A stretch of DNA of 64,000 nt from Vibrio campbellii CAIM 519 = NBRC 15631 = ATCC 25920 (GTDB taxonomy: Bacteria; Pseudomonadota; Gammaproteobacteria; Enterobacterales; Vibrionaceae), in contig NZ_CP015863.1 of the NCBI RefSeq assembly GCF_002163755.1, forward strand, positions 1-64,000, written 5' to 3'. Positions within the stretch are counted from its first letter, which is position 1, and each line of letters starts with the position of its first letter. Shown here one piece after another: positions 25,527-34,302 of the stretch. The notes beneath the pieces were generated by a model. It was not told the DNA's origin. It saw only the letters and a program-made list of their open reading frames with translations, and searched no databases. The position numbers and the translations under genes were made by a program.

Positions 25527-26720
25527 TTATGCATTCGCCAATTTTGCATGCCAGCTCTTACCTGCTTTACTAAACAGAATCACCAACGCTGGAAGCAGTA
25601 CCCACATATGAATCGCGATCAGGGTTTGTGGTTCAAGTGATAGGCGTTGCAGTGTACCTACCAATAAACCAGAGCCACTCATCTGGAAAAGACCAATTAG
25701 TGCTGCCGCGGTCCCCGCCTTATCACCAAATGGTTCTAGTGCTTTACCTGCAGCCGCACCAAGAATCCAAGCAAAGCCAACCGATGAGATAAAGATTGGC
25801 AACATGAAAGCCAACGCCGTATTGTGCTCTTTCATTACCATCATGATCACGCCAGCAATTGCTAACAAGCTGATACCAACCACAAGCGAGTTATGTGTGC
25901 CCCAGCGATCCATAAACTTAGGCGCTAGCATACATGCCGTAATATTAAATACCGCGTTAAGGCCAAACCAGAAAGTAAATTCGTTCATCGACAAACCCAT
26001 ACCTGTAATCAAGACGCCTGGAGCAGAAGTCACGTAAGCAAGAATCACGGCCATCGCCATCAAACACAGTGAAGCGTGGAAGATGAATGATGGTGTACTT
26101 AGTACAGACCAATAGCGGCTGAGCTTAAACACGGCTTGCTTTTCAGTTGCCGGGTTAGTTTCCTTCATGCCGAAGAACATCATCGAGCCAGCAATCACAG
26201 CGAAACCTGCCATAAAGCTGAAGTTTGCACGCCAATCAAATTGTTGGGTTAACCAGCTACCAAGAATTGGTGCTAGTGCCGGAATAAAGCAGATCGCACC
26301 GTTAAGGTAACTGATCATTTTGCCGCTTTTTTCCGGACCAAAGATATCGCGAACTGTTGCAAAGGCTGCCACAGATGTTGCACATGCACCTAAGCCTTGT
26401 AGCAAGCGAGCCGCCAACATCCACTCAATATTTTGAGCACTCCACGCCAATAAAGCGCTCAATGCGTAGATGGTGATGCCTCCCAATGCAACAGTTCGAC
26501 GTCCGAGTTTATCTGCCAAGGGACCAGCAAATAGCTGACCAACACCCATAGCAAATAGGAACCAAGTGATGGTGTCTTGTGCCAATGCATTTTCTACCTG
26601 AAAAGTGGACGCAATAAGAGGCAAAGCGGGTAGATAGATATCAATCGCAAGTGGACTGAACAGAACTAACATGGTCAACAGCGCCATCTGTTTTTTGCTA
26701 TTTGTAATATGGCTAGACAC
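25527..26720 (-). CDS. Bcr/CflA-type multidrug efflux MFS transporter
   Basis: A 397-aa, 12-segment major facilitator. It has the Bcr/CflA features LVLFSPLAIDIYLPALPLIAS in the first segment (given as SPLAIDIYLPALP), GQLFAGPLADKLGRRTVAL in the 2-3 loop, and LQGLGACATSVAAFATVRD. It is likely a proton antiporter for drugs or dipeptides. The start is GTG 26720 because GGAG precedes it by 6 nt; an in-frame TTG upstream lacks this. It is divergent from a LysR-type gene, which is a common regulator-efflux arrangement. Confidence 0.88.
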   Translation of the reverse strand: MSSHITNSKKQMALLTMLVLFSPLAIDIYLPALPLIASTFQVENALAQDTITWFLFAMGVGQLFAGPLADKLGRRTVALGGITIYALSALLAWSAQNIEWMLAARLLQGLGACATSVAAFATVRDIFGPEKSGKMISYLNGAICFIPALAPILGSWLTQQFDWRANFSFMAGFAVIAGSMMFFGMKETNPATEKQAVFKLSRYWSVLSTPSFIFHASLCLMAMAVILAYVTSAPGVLITGMGLSMNEFTFWFGLNAVFNITACMLAPKFMDRWGTHNSLVVGISLLAIAGVIMMVMKEHNTALAFMLPIFISSVGFAWILGAAAGKALEPFGDKAGTAAALIGLFQMSGSGLLVGTLQRLSLEPQTLIAIHMWVLLPALVILFSKAGKSWHAKLANA

Positions 26721-26827
26721 AAAACACTCCAAATTGAACAAGAACTTTTGAGCGAAGCTTAATCATCTGATGATATGAATGGAAATGATGTATACTCATG
26801 ACCATTATTCCAATGGGGAAAATCACT

Positions 26828-27769
26828 GTGAACGTAGAGAAACTGGCACGCATCGACCTCAATTTGCTGGTCTGTTTTAAAGTGCTGATTGAAGAGTTGA
26901 ATGTCACCCGAGCCGCCCATCGACTGTGCTTGAGTCAGTCTGCCGTGAGCAAATCCTTAGCGAAATTACGTACCCAGTTTGATGATCCCCTATTCACTCG
27001 AAATTCACACGGATTGACGCCAACACCGCGCGCATTGTTCCTTAAACCGAAACTGGATCTGTTGATAAACCAACTTGAGGTGCTGACTCAACCCGAAGAG
27101 TTCTCGCCGCAGAGCAGTGAGTACCGATTTCAAATCGCAGCGGTAGAGAGTGTCTACCCGCTCATTCTGCCTCACTTCTTGCCAGCGATTTTCCAACAAG
27201 CGCCAGGCGTGACAATCAGTACCCACTCTTGGTCGGAGCAAACCTTCAAGATGATTCAGCGTGGTGAAATCGATTTGGGCATGACAGGTCGAGACATCGA
27301 CATCAACGATGCCAAGCTGACTATGCTGCCGCCAGATGACATTTGTGAGCAGGAAATCTATCGTGACCACCAAATGTGCATCGTTCGGAAAGACCACCCG
27401 GCTTTGCGTGGAAATTGGAATTTAGAAGCTTATCTAGCCCTGCGTCATGTTCAGGTACGTTGTGATGGCAACGACCGTTGGCTGCTCGACTATCGTTTAG
27501 CCGACATTGGTCGTGAGCGTGACATCGCAGTCACCGTCCCGGACTTTAACAGCGCTGCCAGTTTGTGTTCTTACACCGATTTTGTGTTTACCGCGCCAAG
27601 CCACTTTGTGAAGCTGGCAGCCAAACAACATGACATGGCATTGCTGCCGCTGCCACTCGAATTCCCGCCAATGGCTTACACTTTGTTCTGGCACCGAGAC
27701 AGAGAAAATGACCCGGCTTTAACTTGGCTACGTACCATGATCACGCAAAAAACCGATCATCTTAGATAA
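26828..27769 (+). CDS. LysR-family transcriptional regulator
   Basis: A 313-aa LysR protein. The N-terminal winged helix-turn-helix is clear: DLNLLVCFKVLIEELNVTRAAHRLCLSQSAVSKSLAKLR (residues about 9-47, seen as NVTRAAHRLCLSQSAVSKSL). A periplasmic-binding-protein-like sensor domain follows. GTG 26828 has GGGGA 8 nt upstream and is preferred; ATG codons at 26798 and 26813 are alternatives. It is divergent from the MFS efflux gene across ~107 bp and probably controls it. The inducer is unknown. Confidence 0.88.
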   Translation: MNVEKLARIDLNLLVCFKVLIEELNVTRAAHRLCLSQSAVSKSLAKLRTQFDDPLFTRNSHGLTPTPRALFLKPKLDLLINQLEVLTQPEEFSPQSSEYRFQIAAVESVYPLILPHFLPAIFQQAPGVTISTHSWSEQTFKMIQRGEIDLGMTGRDIDINDAKLTMLPPDDICEQEIYRDHQMCIVRKDHPALRGNWNLEAYLALRHVQVRCDGNDRWLLDYRLADIGRERDIAVTVPDFNSAASLCSYTDFVFTAPSHFVKLAAKQHDMALLPLPLEFPPMAYTLFWHRDRENDPALTWLRTMITQKTDHLR

Positions 27770-27803
27770 AAATCCCGGACGCGATTTGCGCTCTTACGGT
27801 AAA

Positions 27804-27959
27804 ATGAGTAGCTTAACAGTCGATAGTCCTTTTTGGCTCATCTATGGCCTGTTGTACTCCGACTCTATTGAAGTGATTGCGAACCTCAATGGAATCGTAA
27901 ACTGCATGAAGCAGATGGAAACAGCTCCCACACCTGAGCATGAAGGAGCGGTAATTTGA
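27804..27959 (+). CDS. small ORF, 51 codons, before aminopeptidase P
   Basis: An ATG-to-TGA frame of 51 codons: MSSLTVDSPFWLIYGLLYSD and on to EHEGAVI. The composition is protein-like: a hydrophobic aromatic first half, then a polar acidic tail. ACGGT lies 6-8 nt upstream of the ATG, a weak ribosome-binding site. The stop is 13 nt before the aminopeptidase ATG, so translation could be coupled; an AAGGA at about 27959 serves the next gene. I do not recognise a family. It could also be an untranslated leader. Confidence 0.45.
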   Translation: MSSLTVDSPFWLIYGLLYSDSIEVIANLNGIVNCMKQMETAPTPEHEGAVI

Positions 27960-27972
27960 AGGAATAACACAG

Positions 27973-29763
27973 ATGCACAACGATACCCAAACCCGCGTGA
28001 ATGCAATTCGCGAATGGCTAGCACAACATAATATTGATGCCCTACTTGTCCCTCATGAAGACGAGTACTTGGGCGAATACGTACCAGCGCACAACGAGCG
28101 TTTACATTGGCTAACTGGTTTTACCGGTTCTGCTGGTGCTGCGGTAATCACCAAAGACAAAGCCGCTATCTTTGTTGATGGTCGCTACACGGTACAAGTC
28201 ACTAAGCAGGTTCCTGCTGATCTATTCGAATACCGTCACCTGATTGAAGAGCCTGCACTAGATTGGATTAAAGACCATCTTGCAAATAGCGCCTCTGTGG
28301 CAATCGACCCTCGCATGCACAACTCTGCTTGGCTAGACATGGCACAAGCAAAACTTGCAGGTGCACTTGAGCTTAAGATTCTCGACAGCAACCCAATTGA
28401 TGAGCTGTGGCACGACCGCCCTGCTCCTGTGGTTTCTGATGTTCGCCTAATGGCAACAGAAGCAGTTGGCCAATCAAGTGAAAGCAAACGCCAAGAAATC
28501 GCAGAACTGGTGAAAAAAGCCGGCGCAGACAGCGCAGTGATAACAGCACTTGATTCTATCTGTTGGTTGCTCAACGTTCGTGGTCTAGATGTATCACGCC
28601 TACCAGTTCTGCTTTCTCACGCGATCCTGCACTCAGATTCAAGCGTAGAATACTTCCTAGATCCAGCTCGCCTACCTGCTGAGTTTGACGCTCACGTAGG
28701 TGCAGGCGTAACAGTTCATCACCCAGAAGCATTGCAAGCACGACTAGAAACTCTAACTGGCAAGAATGTACTGGTTGACCCTGCGACAAGTAACGCATGG
28801 TTTAAGCTGGTTCTACAAAATGCTGGCGCGTCAGTGGTGAGTAAGGCTGACCCATGCCTAATGCCAAAAGCGGCGAAAAACGCAGTTGAAATCGCAGGTA
28901 TGAAAGCGTGTCATATCCGTGATGGCGTGGCGATGAGTAAGTTCCTATCTTGGTTAGATGCGGAAGTCGTTGCGGGTAACCTGCATGATGAAGCGACGTT
29001 GGCAGACAAACTGGAAGCGTTCCGTAGCGAAGACCCAACACTTATGGATCTTAGCTTCGATACTATTTCGGCAGCAGGTGGCAATGCAGCGATGTGTCAC
29101 TACAACCACGAGAACCAACCTGAACCTGGCAAGCTAGAGCTGAACACACTTTACCTAGTGGATTCAGGCGGTCAGTACCTAGATGGCACAACAGACATCA
29201 CGCGTACTATTGCGATCGGTCAGCCTTCACAAGAGATGATTAAACAATTCACTCTCGCGCTAAAAGGTCACATCGGTGTTGCTCGTGCACGCTTCCCGAA
29301 AGGCACACGTGGTTACCAAATCGATACGCTAGCTCGTCAGCACCTGTGGGCGGAAGGCTACGATTACGATCACGGTACTGGTCACGGGGTTGGTCACTTC
29401 CTAAGTGTTCATGAAGGTCCAGCGAGCATTTCGAAGAAGCAAATCGACGTGCCTCTAACAGAAGGTATGGTGTTGTCCAACGAGCCAGGTTATTACCGTG
29501 CAGATGCGTTTGGTATACGTATTGAAAACCTAGAGCTTGTTGTTGAAACACCAACTAACGGTGACTTCCCTGTTCTGTCATTTGAGTCGCTAACACGCTG
29601 TCCAATCGACAAGCGCAATATCAACGTAGATATGCTAACTCGCCCAGAACTTGCTTGGCTGAATGACTACCATCATAAAGTATGGGATGAGATCAGCCCG
29701 CTGATTGAAGGTGATGTGAAAGAGTGGCTTCGTCAAGCAACGCTACCAGTAGCACACAGCTAG
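27973..29763 (+). CDS. Xaa-Pro aminopeptidase (M24B, three-domain APP1 type)
   Basis: A 596-aa cytoplasmic metallopeptidase that removes the N-terminal residue next to proline. Two creatinase-like N-terminal domains precede the pita-bread catalytic domain. Metal-ligand motifs are visible: LVDSGGQYLDGTTDITRT (two Asp), GTGHGVGHFLSVHEGP (His) and LSNEPGYYR (Glu), with a final Glu in FGIRIENLEL. At 596 aa it matches eukaryote-like APP1 rather than the ~440-aa E. coli PepP. AAGGA lies 9 nt upstream. The stop codon is the first triplet of a heptamer repeat array. Confidence 0.92.
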   Translation: MHNDTQTRVNAIREWLAQHNIDALLVPHEDEYLGEYVPAHNERLHWLTGFTGSAGAAVITKDKAAIFVDGRYTVQVTKQVPADLFEYRHLIEEPALDWIKDHLANSASVAIDPRMHNSAWLDMAQAKLAGALELKILDSNPIDELWHDRPAPVVSDVRLMATEAVGQSSESKRQEIAELVKKAGADSAVITALDSICWLLNVRGLDVSRLPVLLSHAILHSDSSVEYFLDPARLPAEFDAHVGAGVTVHHPEALQARLETLTGKNVLVDPATSNAWFKLVLQNAGASVVSKADPCLMPKAAKNAVEIAGMKACHIRDGVAMSKFLSWLDAEVVAGNLHDEATLADKLEAFRSEDPTLMDLSFDTISAAGGNAAMCHYNHENQPEPGKLELNTLYLVDSGGQYLDGTTDITRTIAIGQPSQEMIKQFTLALKGHIGVARARFPKGTRGYQIDTLARQHLWAEGYDYDHGTGHGVGHFLSVHEGPASISKKQIDVPLTEGMVLSNEPGYYRADAFGIRIENLELVVETPTNGDFPVLSFESLTRCPIDKRNINVDMLTRPELAWLNDYHHKVWDEISPLIEGDVKEWLRQATLPVAHS

Positions 29764-29807
29764 AAGCTAGAAGCTAGAAGCTAGAAGCTAGAAGCTAGAA
29801 GCTAGAA
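29761..29807 (+). repeat. heptanucleotide tandem repeat (TAGAAGC x6.7)
   Basis: Six full copies of TAGAAGC and a partial TAGAA. The array starts with the stop codon of the aminopeptidase gene and lies just before its terminator. Confidence 0.95.
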
Positions 29808-29813
29808 AAAAGT

Positions 29814-29848
29814 AGAGGGTTGATGTTTTGCATCAACCCTCTTTTTTT
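29814..29848 (+). terminator. Rho-independent terminator after the aminopeptidase
   Basis: Stem AGAGGGTTGATG/CATCAACCCTCT with loop TTTTG and T7. It lies between convergent genes; on the minus strand the T-run is poorer. Confidence 0.9.
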
Positions 29849-29853
29849 GCCTA

Positions 29854-29869
29854 TGTTTCACGTGAAACA
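29854..29869 (+). promoter_or_regulatory. parS site (ParB binding)
   Basis: TGTTTCACGTGAAACA, an exact 16-bp match to the chromosomal parS consensus. It lies in the gap between the aminopeptidase terminator and the thiH stop codon. Confidence 0.88.
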
Positions 29870-29898
29870 TAACGATGACCAGTGGCTTTCTTTGCTAC

Positions 29899-31026
29899 TT
29901 AACCAGAATACGCTGAGTGCCAATCTCGCCATACAGGGTCAAATCCTTTGGCTCGAATCATATCTTCCACAGAACCCGCGCTTCGCTCATCGCTGATCTC
30001 AAACTGCTCGAGTTCAACATCATCCATCGCATAACCCCCCGGCTGAGTTTTCGATGCAGCAGACATACTGGTGATGCCTAACGGCAATGCATTGTCTCTG
30101 AACTTGGGTGATTCACGAGTCGATAATGACAACTCCACCTCTGGATTCAACAAGCGATAAGCGCAAATCAACTGAACAAGTTGCTTATCCGTCATGACTG
30201 ATTTTGGCTGCTTTCCGTTTAAAGAACTGGCCCCCTCACAAGGACGCAAACGCGGAAATGAAATAGAGTAACGAGTCTGCCAATACGTGCGCTCAAGATA
30301 GTCTAAGTGCGCTGCCACATAAAAGCAGTCGGTACGCCACTCTTCCAATCCTATCAAAGCGCCAATACCGATCTTATCGATGCCCGCTTTTGCAAGACGA
30401 TCGGGTGTATCCAATCGGTATTCGAAATCCATCTTATTGCCACGCAAATGGTGCTCGGCATAAGTCGAAGGATGATACGTTTCTTGATAGACCATCACCG
30501 CATCCAAACCCAATGTCTTAAGCTCGGCGTATTCGTCTTGATCTAGCGGCTGTACTTCCATCGCTAAATAGTTAAAGCGTTGCTTAATCATCGGCACCAT
30601 TTCGCGAAAGTATTTCATGCCCACTTTGGTTTCGTGCTCGCCAGTCACCAGCAATACGCTATCAAACTTCATGCGTTTAATAGCTTCAACTTCTGCAGCC
30701 ACTTCGTCCCTATTCAAGGTACGACGCTTGATTCTATTCTCCATTGAGAAGCCACAATAAGTACAAGCATTGGCGCACAAGTTAGAAAGGTACAATGGAA
30801 TATAAAGCGACATGGTATTACCAAAACGCTTACGAGTTGCCGAGTATGACAGCTGCGCCATTTGCTCTAAGTATGCTTCAGCCGCTGGTGAAATTAGCGC
30901 TTTAAAGTCTTCTAAATCACGCTTGGGTTTATTCAATGCTCGCTCGACATCTTGTGCCGTTTTCGCATAGATCGACATCGAAATGTCATCCCAATTAAGC
31001 TGCTTAAATTGTTCAACGAAGCTCAT
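29899..31026 (-). CDS. thiH: 2-iminoacetate synthase ThiH (tyrosine lyase)
   Basis: Radical-SAM enzyme that cleaves tyrosine to 2-iminoacetate and p-cresol for thiazole formation. The 375-aa protein has the [4Fe-4S] motif CANACTYC (CX3CX2C, about residues 85-92) and aligns with E. coli ThiH (377) over its whole length, including ENRIKRRTLN and FPRLRPCEG. GAGG precedes the ATG by 6 nt. It is the last gene of the thi operon, 34 bp after thiG. Using ThiH rather than the oxygen-dependent ThiO route is typical of facultative anaerobes. Confidence 0.95.
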   Translation of the reverse strand: MSFVEQFKQLNWDDISMSIYAKTAQDVERALNKPKRDLEDFKALISPAAEAYLEQMAQLSYSATRKRFGNTMSLYIPLYLSNLCANACTYCGFSMENRIKRRTLNRDEVAAEVEAIKRMKFDSVLLVTGEHETKVGMKYFREMVPMIKQRFNYLAMEVQPLDQDEYAELKTLGLDAVMVYQETYHPSTYAEHHLRGNKMDFEYRLDTPDRLAKAGIDKIGIGALIGLEEWRTDCFYVAAHLDYLERTYWQTRYSISFPRLRPCEGASSLNGKQPKSVMTDKQLVQLICAYRLLNPEVELSLSTRESPKFRDNALPLGITSMSAASKTQPGGYAMDDVELEQFEISDERSAGSVEDMIRAKGFDPVWRDWHSAYSG

Positions 31027-31060
31027 TTTTTCCTCGCTTAATAGCTAAACCAATCTAGGA

Positions 31061-31828
31061 CTAAAGCTCATTTAGGAATGACGTCAGTGGACTCGACGCA
31101 ACCGCATGAGAAACCTTACCGGCAAGTCCGGCTTCATAAGCCATACGCCCCGACTCTACCGCCAACTTAAATGCCTTCGCCATCGCAACGGGATCGCTCG
31201 AAGCTGCAATCGCAGTATTGACGAGCACAGCATCCGCACCCATTTCCATCGCACGCGCGGCATGTGAAGGAGCGCCAATACCCGCATCCACAACCACAGG
31301 AACATTAGCTTGGTCGATAATAATCTCTAGGAAATCGTGAGAAACTATCCCTTTGTTGGAACCAATCGGTGCACCTAATGGCATGACCGCAGCACAGCCT
31401 ACTTCTTCCAATCGTTTACACAGAACCGGGTCAGCATGACAGTAAGGAAGCACAATAAAGCCTTCACGAACCAGTTGCTCAGCGGCTGCAAGTGTCTCAA
31501 TTGGATCTGGCATCAAGTACTTCGGGTCTGGATGAATTTCCAGTTTTAGCCAGTTAGTGCCCAACGCTTCTCGCGCCAGTCGTGCAGCAAACACAGCATC
31601 TTTAGCATTCTTTGCACCCGAGGTGTTCGGCAATAAGTTCACCCCCGCTTGTACTAACGGCAGCAAAATATCGTCTTGTTGGTCGTTCACATCCACACGC
31701 TTCAACGCCATGGTCGCAAGTTGAGAACCCGATACTTGAATCGTTTCTGCCATTAATCGGCTGTTGGCAAACTTCCCTGTTCCCGTGAACAGTCTTGATT
31801 CGAATTGTTTATCACCAATTTTAAGCAT
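31061..31828 (-). CDS. thiG: thiazole synthase ThiG
   Basis: Makes the thiazole phosphate moiety from deoxyxylulose phosphate, iminoacetate and ThiS thiocarboxylate. The 255-aa TIM-barrel protein has the Schiff-base lysine in WLKLEIHPDPKYLMPDP, plus PLGAPIGSNKG and VVVDAGIGAPSHAA. It is normally complexed with ThiH. It starts 5 nt after the thiS stop. Confidence 0.95.
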   Translation of the reverse strand: MLKIGDKQFESRLFTGTGKFANSRLMAETIQVSGSQLATMALKRVDVNDQQDDILLPLVQAGVNLLPNTSGAKNAKDAVFAARLAREALGTNWLKLEIHPDPKYLMPDPIETLAAAEQLVREGFIVLPYCHADPVLCKRLEEVGCAAVMPLGAPIGSNKGIVSHDFLEIIIDQANVPVVVDAGIGAPSHAARAMEMGADAVLVNTAIAASSDPVAMAKAFKLAVESGRMAYEAGLAGKVSHAVASSPLTSFLNEL

Positions 31829-31833
31829 CGACG

Positions 31834-32088
31834 TTAACCCCCTGCGATCGCTTGAAACAAAGAGATGCTATCTCCCTGTGAAAGAACTGTGCTAGCCCAC
31901 TCACTGCGCGGCACAACATTGTTATTAATTGCAAAAACACAGCCCATTTCAGGCAGCGCAAATTGACTAATGATTTGCTGTAGATTTGACTCACTGGCAA
32001 CTTGATGTGACTGGTCATTGATGACAATAGTGATCACATCTAAGTCAGCAGCTGTTATTTGTGTTGTTTGTTGTTCTGATAACGTCAT
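31834..32088 (-). CDS. thiS: sulfur carrier protein ThiS
   Basis: An 84-aa ubiquitin-fold protein ending in the essential Gly-Gly (FQAIAGG), which is adenylated by ThiF and charged with sulfur. It is longer than E. coli ThiS (66 aa) by an N-terminal extension of about 18 residues (MTLSEQQTTQITAADLDV). ATG 32088 is preferred to an in-frame TTG three codons upstream. Lies between thiF and thiG in the operon. Confidence 0.92.
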   Translation of the reverse strand: MTLSEQQTTQITAADLDVITIVINDQSHQVASESNLQQIISQFALPEMGCVFAINNNVVPRSEWASTVLSQGDSISLFQAIAGG

Positions 32089-32126
32089 TGCTTCCAACTC
32101 TCTTAATTCTGCCCATTACTCGTAAA

Positions 32127-32900
32127 CTAAATCTGAGCACACACTTGGCACTGTTTATCTTTACTTATCGCCATGGTTTGCCATTGCAGCTTCAATCCAT
32201 CGAACAGGTGTAACTTGGCAGTCTCGACATGAAACTTTCCCGTCGCCAGTTTTTGAATTGCCGCTATCGCTTGGTAGTTGCCAAGTGTACCCACCACCGG
32301 ACCAACGACACCGCTCTCACTGCACTTTTGCGTTTGCGGTAATTCGTCGAACGGATACAAACAGCGGTAACAGGCTTTACTCTGCGCTTCTTGTTCACTT
32401 GGTGTTTGGTAATCAAAGACAGCGAATTGGCCTTGCCAACCAATTGCCGCCGCCGAGATGAGCGGCGTATTTTGCTCGAAACAAACTTGGTTAATTAGCT
32501 GGCGCGTTGGCATGTTATCGGTGCAGTCGAGCACCAAATCCGCTAGCATCACCTCAAGCTGCAGCTGTGCTTTGTCTAATCGCTTATTAAGAGCGCGAAT
32601 TTGAACCATAGAATTAAGGTCACTCAGTTGCTTTACAGTCGCTTTTGTTTTCGCAACTTGGAGGTCTTGTTCGCGATAAATGATCTGGCGTTGCAGGTTA
32701 CTGCTATCAACTTCATCGTCATCGACCACAACCAATTTACCAACACCCGCGGATGCCAAGTACAAACTCGCTGCGCTCCCTAACCCACCACAACCGATGA
32801 TCAGCACATGAGATTTGCTCAAACGTTCTTGCCCAATTTCGGTAATTTCAGGCAGAGCGACTTGGCGCTGATAGCGAAGAAACTGCTTATCCGTGAGCAT
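32127..32900 (-). CDS. thiF: ThiS adenylyltransferase ThiF
   Basis: E1-like enzyme that adenylates the C terminus of ThiS. The 257-aa protein has RYQRQVALPEI, the nucleotide loop IIGCGGLGS, the DxxxSNLQRQ motif (VDSSNLQRQIIY) and zinc cysteines CYRC and CQVC. ATG 32900 (MLTDKQF) has GAGAGGCGAG upstream and overlaps the end of thiE by 14 bp, which indicates translational coupling. Confidence 0.94.
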   Translation of the reverse strand: MLTDKQFLRYQRQVALPEITEIGQERLSKSHVLIIGCGGLGSAASLYLASAGVGKLVVVDDDEVDSSNLQRQIIYREQDLQVAKTKATVKQLSDLNSMVQIRALNKRLDKAQLQLEVMLADLVLDCTDNMPTRQLINQVCFEQNTPLISAAAIGWQGQFAVFDYQTPSEQEAQSKACYRCLYPFDELPQTQKCSESGVVGPVVGTLGNYQAIAAIQKLATGKFHVETAKLHLFDGLKLQWQTMAISKDKQCQVCAQI

Positions 32901-34302
32901 GCTCGCCTCTCTTGTTATGCGCCAATTCACTATTCTGATCAGTAAACGTTAGCTGTCTTTCCTTCATCAGTTTTGCGAAGAACTCGATGACGGACTGAGG
33001 TGATTCTGCCAACGTAATAGCTCGCACAACTGCCAAACTAGAAACACCTGTTTGCCAAACTTGGGCTGCATTAGATTGGTCAATACCACCAATCGCAACC
33101 GTCGGAAAGCCAAGCACATAGTCACTACCTGCTTTGTCTTTTGCTGGACGGAAAGCAGCCTCTGTATTTGTATAAGGAATGCTATCAATCAGCTTTTGAT
33201 ACAGTGCCAAGCGCACTAAACCTTGTGGTTTCGATGGCATCTGTTTTGTGGTGGTTGGGAAAATATGCCCTAGCGCGATGTAGCTAGGATGAATTTGTAC
33301 GATGCGCAGTAGTTCGTAATATCCATGAGTAGAAAGACCAAGACGAATACCGGCTTTAGTTAGCTGAGCCAAATTCGATTCTTCTATGTCTTCTTGTCCT
33401 AGGTGAACGCCATAAGCGCCATGCTTGATTGCCAACTGCCAATAGTCATTGATGAACACTTGTGCTTGATACTGACGACCTAGCTCAATTGCTCGAATGA
33501 TCTGTCGTTCTAAATCGGCTTGTTGTGGGTTCTTGATTCGCAGTTGGATAGTGTTGATGCCTAGTGGCAATAGACGTTCAATCCAAGCAACATCATCAAC
33601 GACTGGGTAGAGCCCAAGACTTTGCTTGGTTAGAGTTGGAAAGCTAACGCACTCCCCTTGTGCAGACCAACCAACTTGAATATCGAGTCGGTTATCCTCC
33701 AGTACAGGTGTGGGGAAATCATCAAATTGGTCAGCCCACTGAGTAGATCTTCCCTCGTCAAGGTTGTCATTCAACAGTGTTTCACGTGAAACATTCGCTT
33801 GTTGAGTTAGCATTCCTCGAGCAAGTGTTAACGCATCTTCGATAGGAAAGTCGAGGACTGTCAGCGTTACAATCCAAGCAAGGTGATGTTCGGGATCGAA
33901 CATTGCGTTGAATTTGGACTTAACGGAAAGCGCTCTCACTTCGTTGTTAATGGGGTGACGCCAGATATCAAACTGAAGCACTTTCTCTTTTTCATCGGAT
34001 ACCTGCGTATCAGCAATGCCAATATAAATCGCTTTCGACGGTTGCTTAGCACACGCTTCTACCGATAAAGAAGAGCGGTAGTAGAGCACAAATGAACTCT
34101 CATGCTCGGAGTCATAACCATCAACAAGATCTGTCGTTATGCGTGTGGTCTGTTGGTTGCGAACAAGCTGAATAGATTGAGTTGGGCTCACACCCAACTC
34201 AACGTCTTCGATGCTAAAACCCTGTTCTTTCGCCAACAACAAACATTGTTGAACTAAACCAGTTAGTTCAATCAATGATGACGGAATAAGGATTTTGCTC
34301 AT
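32887..34302 (-). CDS. thiE: thiamine-phosphate synthase ThiE with a long N-terminal extension
   Basis: Joins the pyrimidine and thiazole phosphates to thiamine phosphate. The protein has 471 residues, against ~211 in E. coli. The ThiE barrel occupies about 230-450, with QLRIK, INDYWQLA, GVHLGQED, LGLSTH, GHIFPTTTK and VAIGGI. It contains an extra ~20-residue loop near 376-398. Residues 1 to about 215 are additional. Their end (PEHHLAWIVTLTVLDFPIED then ALTLARGML) resembles the C-terminal helix region of ThiD-type HMP kinases, but the kinase glycine motif is missing, so this may be a degenerate ThiD-like domain. The ATG overlaps the thiC stop (TGATG). A parS site lies inside the gene. Confidence 0.9.
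   Translation of the reverse strand: MSKILIPSSLIELTGLVQQCLLLAKEQGFSIEDVELGVSPTQSIQLVRNQQTTRITTDLVDGYDSEHESSFVLYYRSSLSVEACAKQPSKAIYIGIADTQVSDEKEKVLQFDIWRHPINNEVRALSVKSKFNAMFDPEHHLAWIVTLTVLDFPIEDALTLARGMLTQQANVSRETLLNDNLDEGRSTQWADQFDDFPTPVLEDNRLDIQVGWSAQGECVSFPTLTKQSLGLYPVVDDVAWIERLLPLGINTIQLRIKNPQQADLERQIIRAIELGRQYQAQVFINDYWQLAIKHGAYGVHLGQEDIEESNLAQLTKAGIRLGLSTHGYYELLRIVQIHPSYIALGHIFPTTTKQMPSKPQGLVRLALYQKLIDSIPYTNTEAAFRPAKDKAGSDYVLGFPTVAIGGIDQSNAAQVWQTGVSSLAVVRAITLAESPQSVIEFFAKLMKERQLTFTDQNSELAHNKRGEHAHG
33778..33793 (+). promoter_or_regulatory. parS site (ParB binding) inside thiE
   Basis: TGTTTCACGTGAAACA, an exact consensus match. It lies in the coding region for the linker between the N-terminal extension and the ThiE barrel (codons for NVSRET, about residues 170-175), a part with little sequence constraint. 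Confidence 0.88.
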
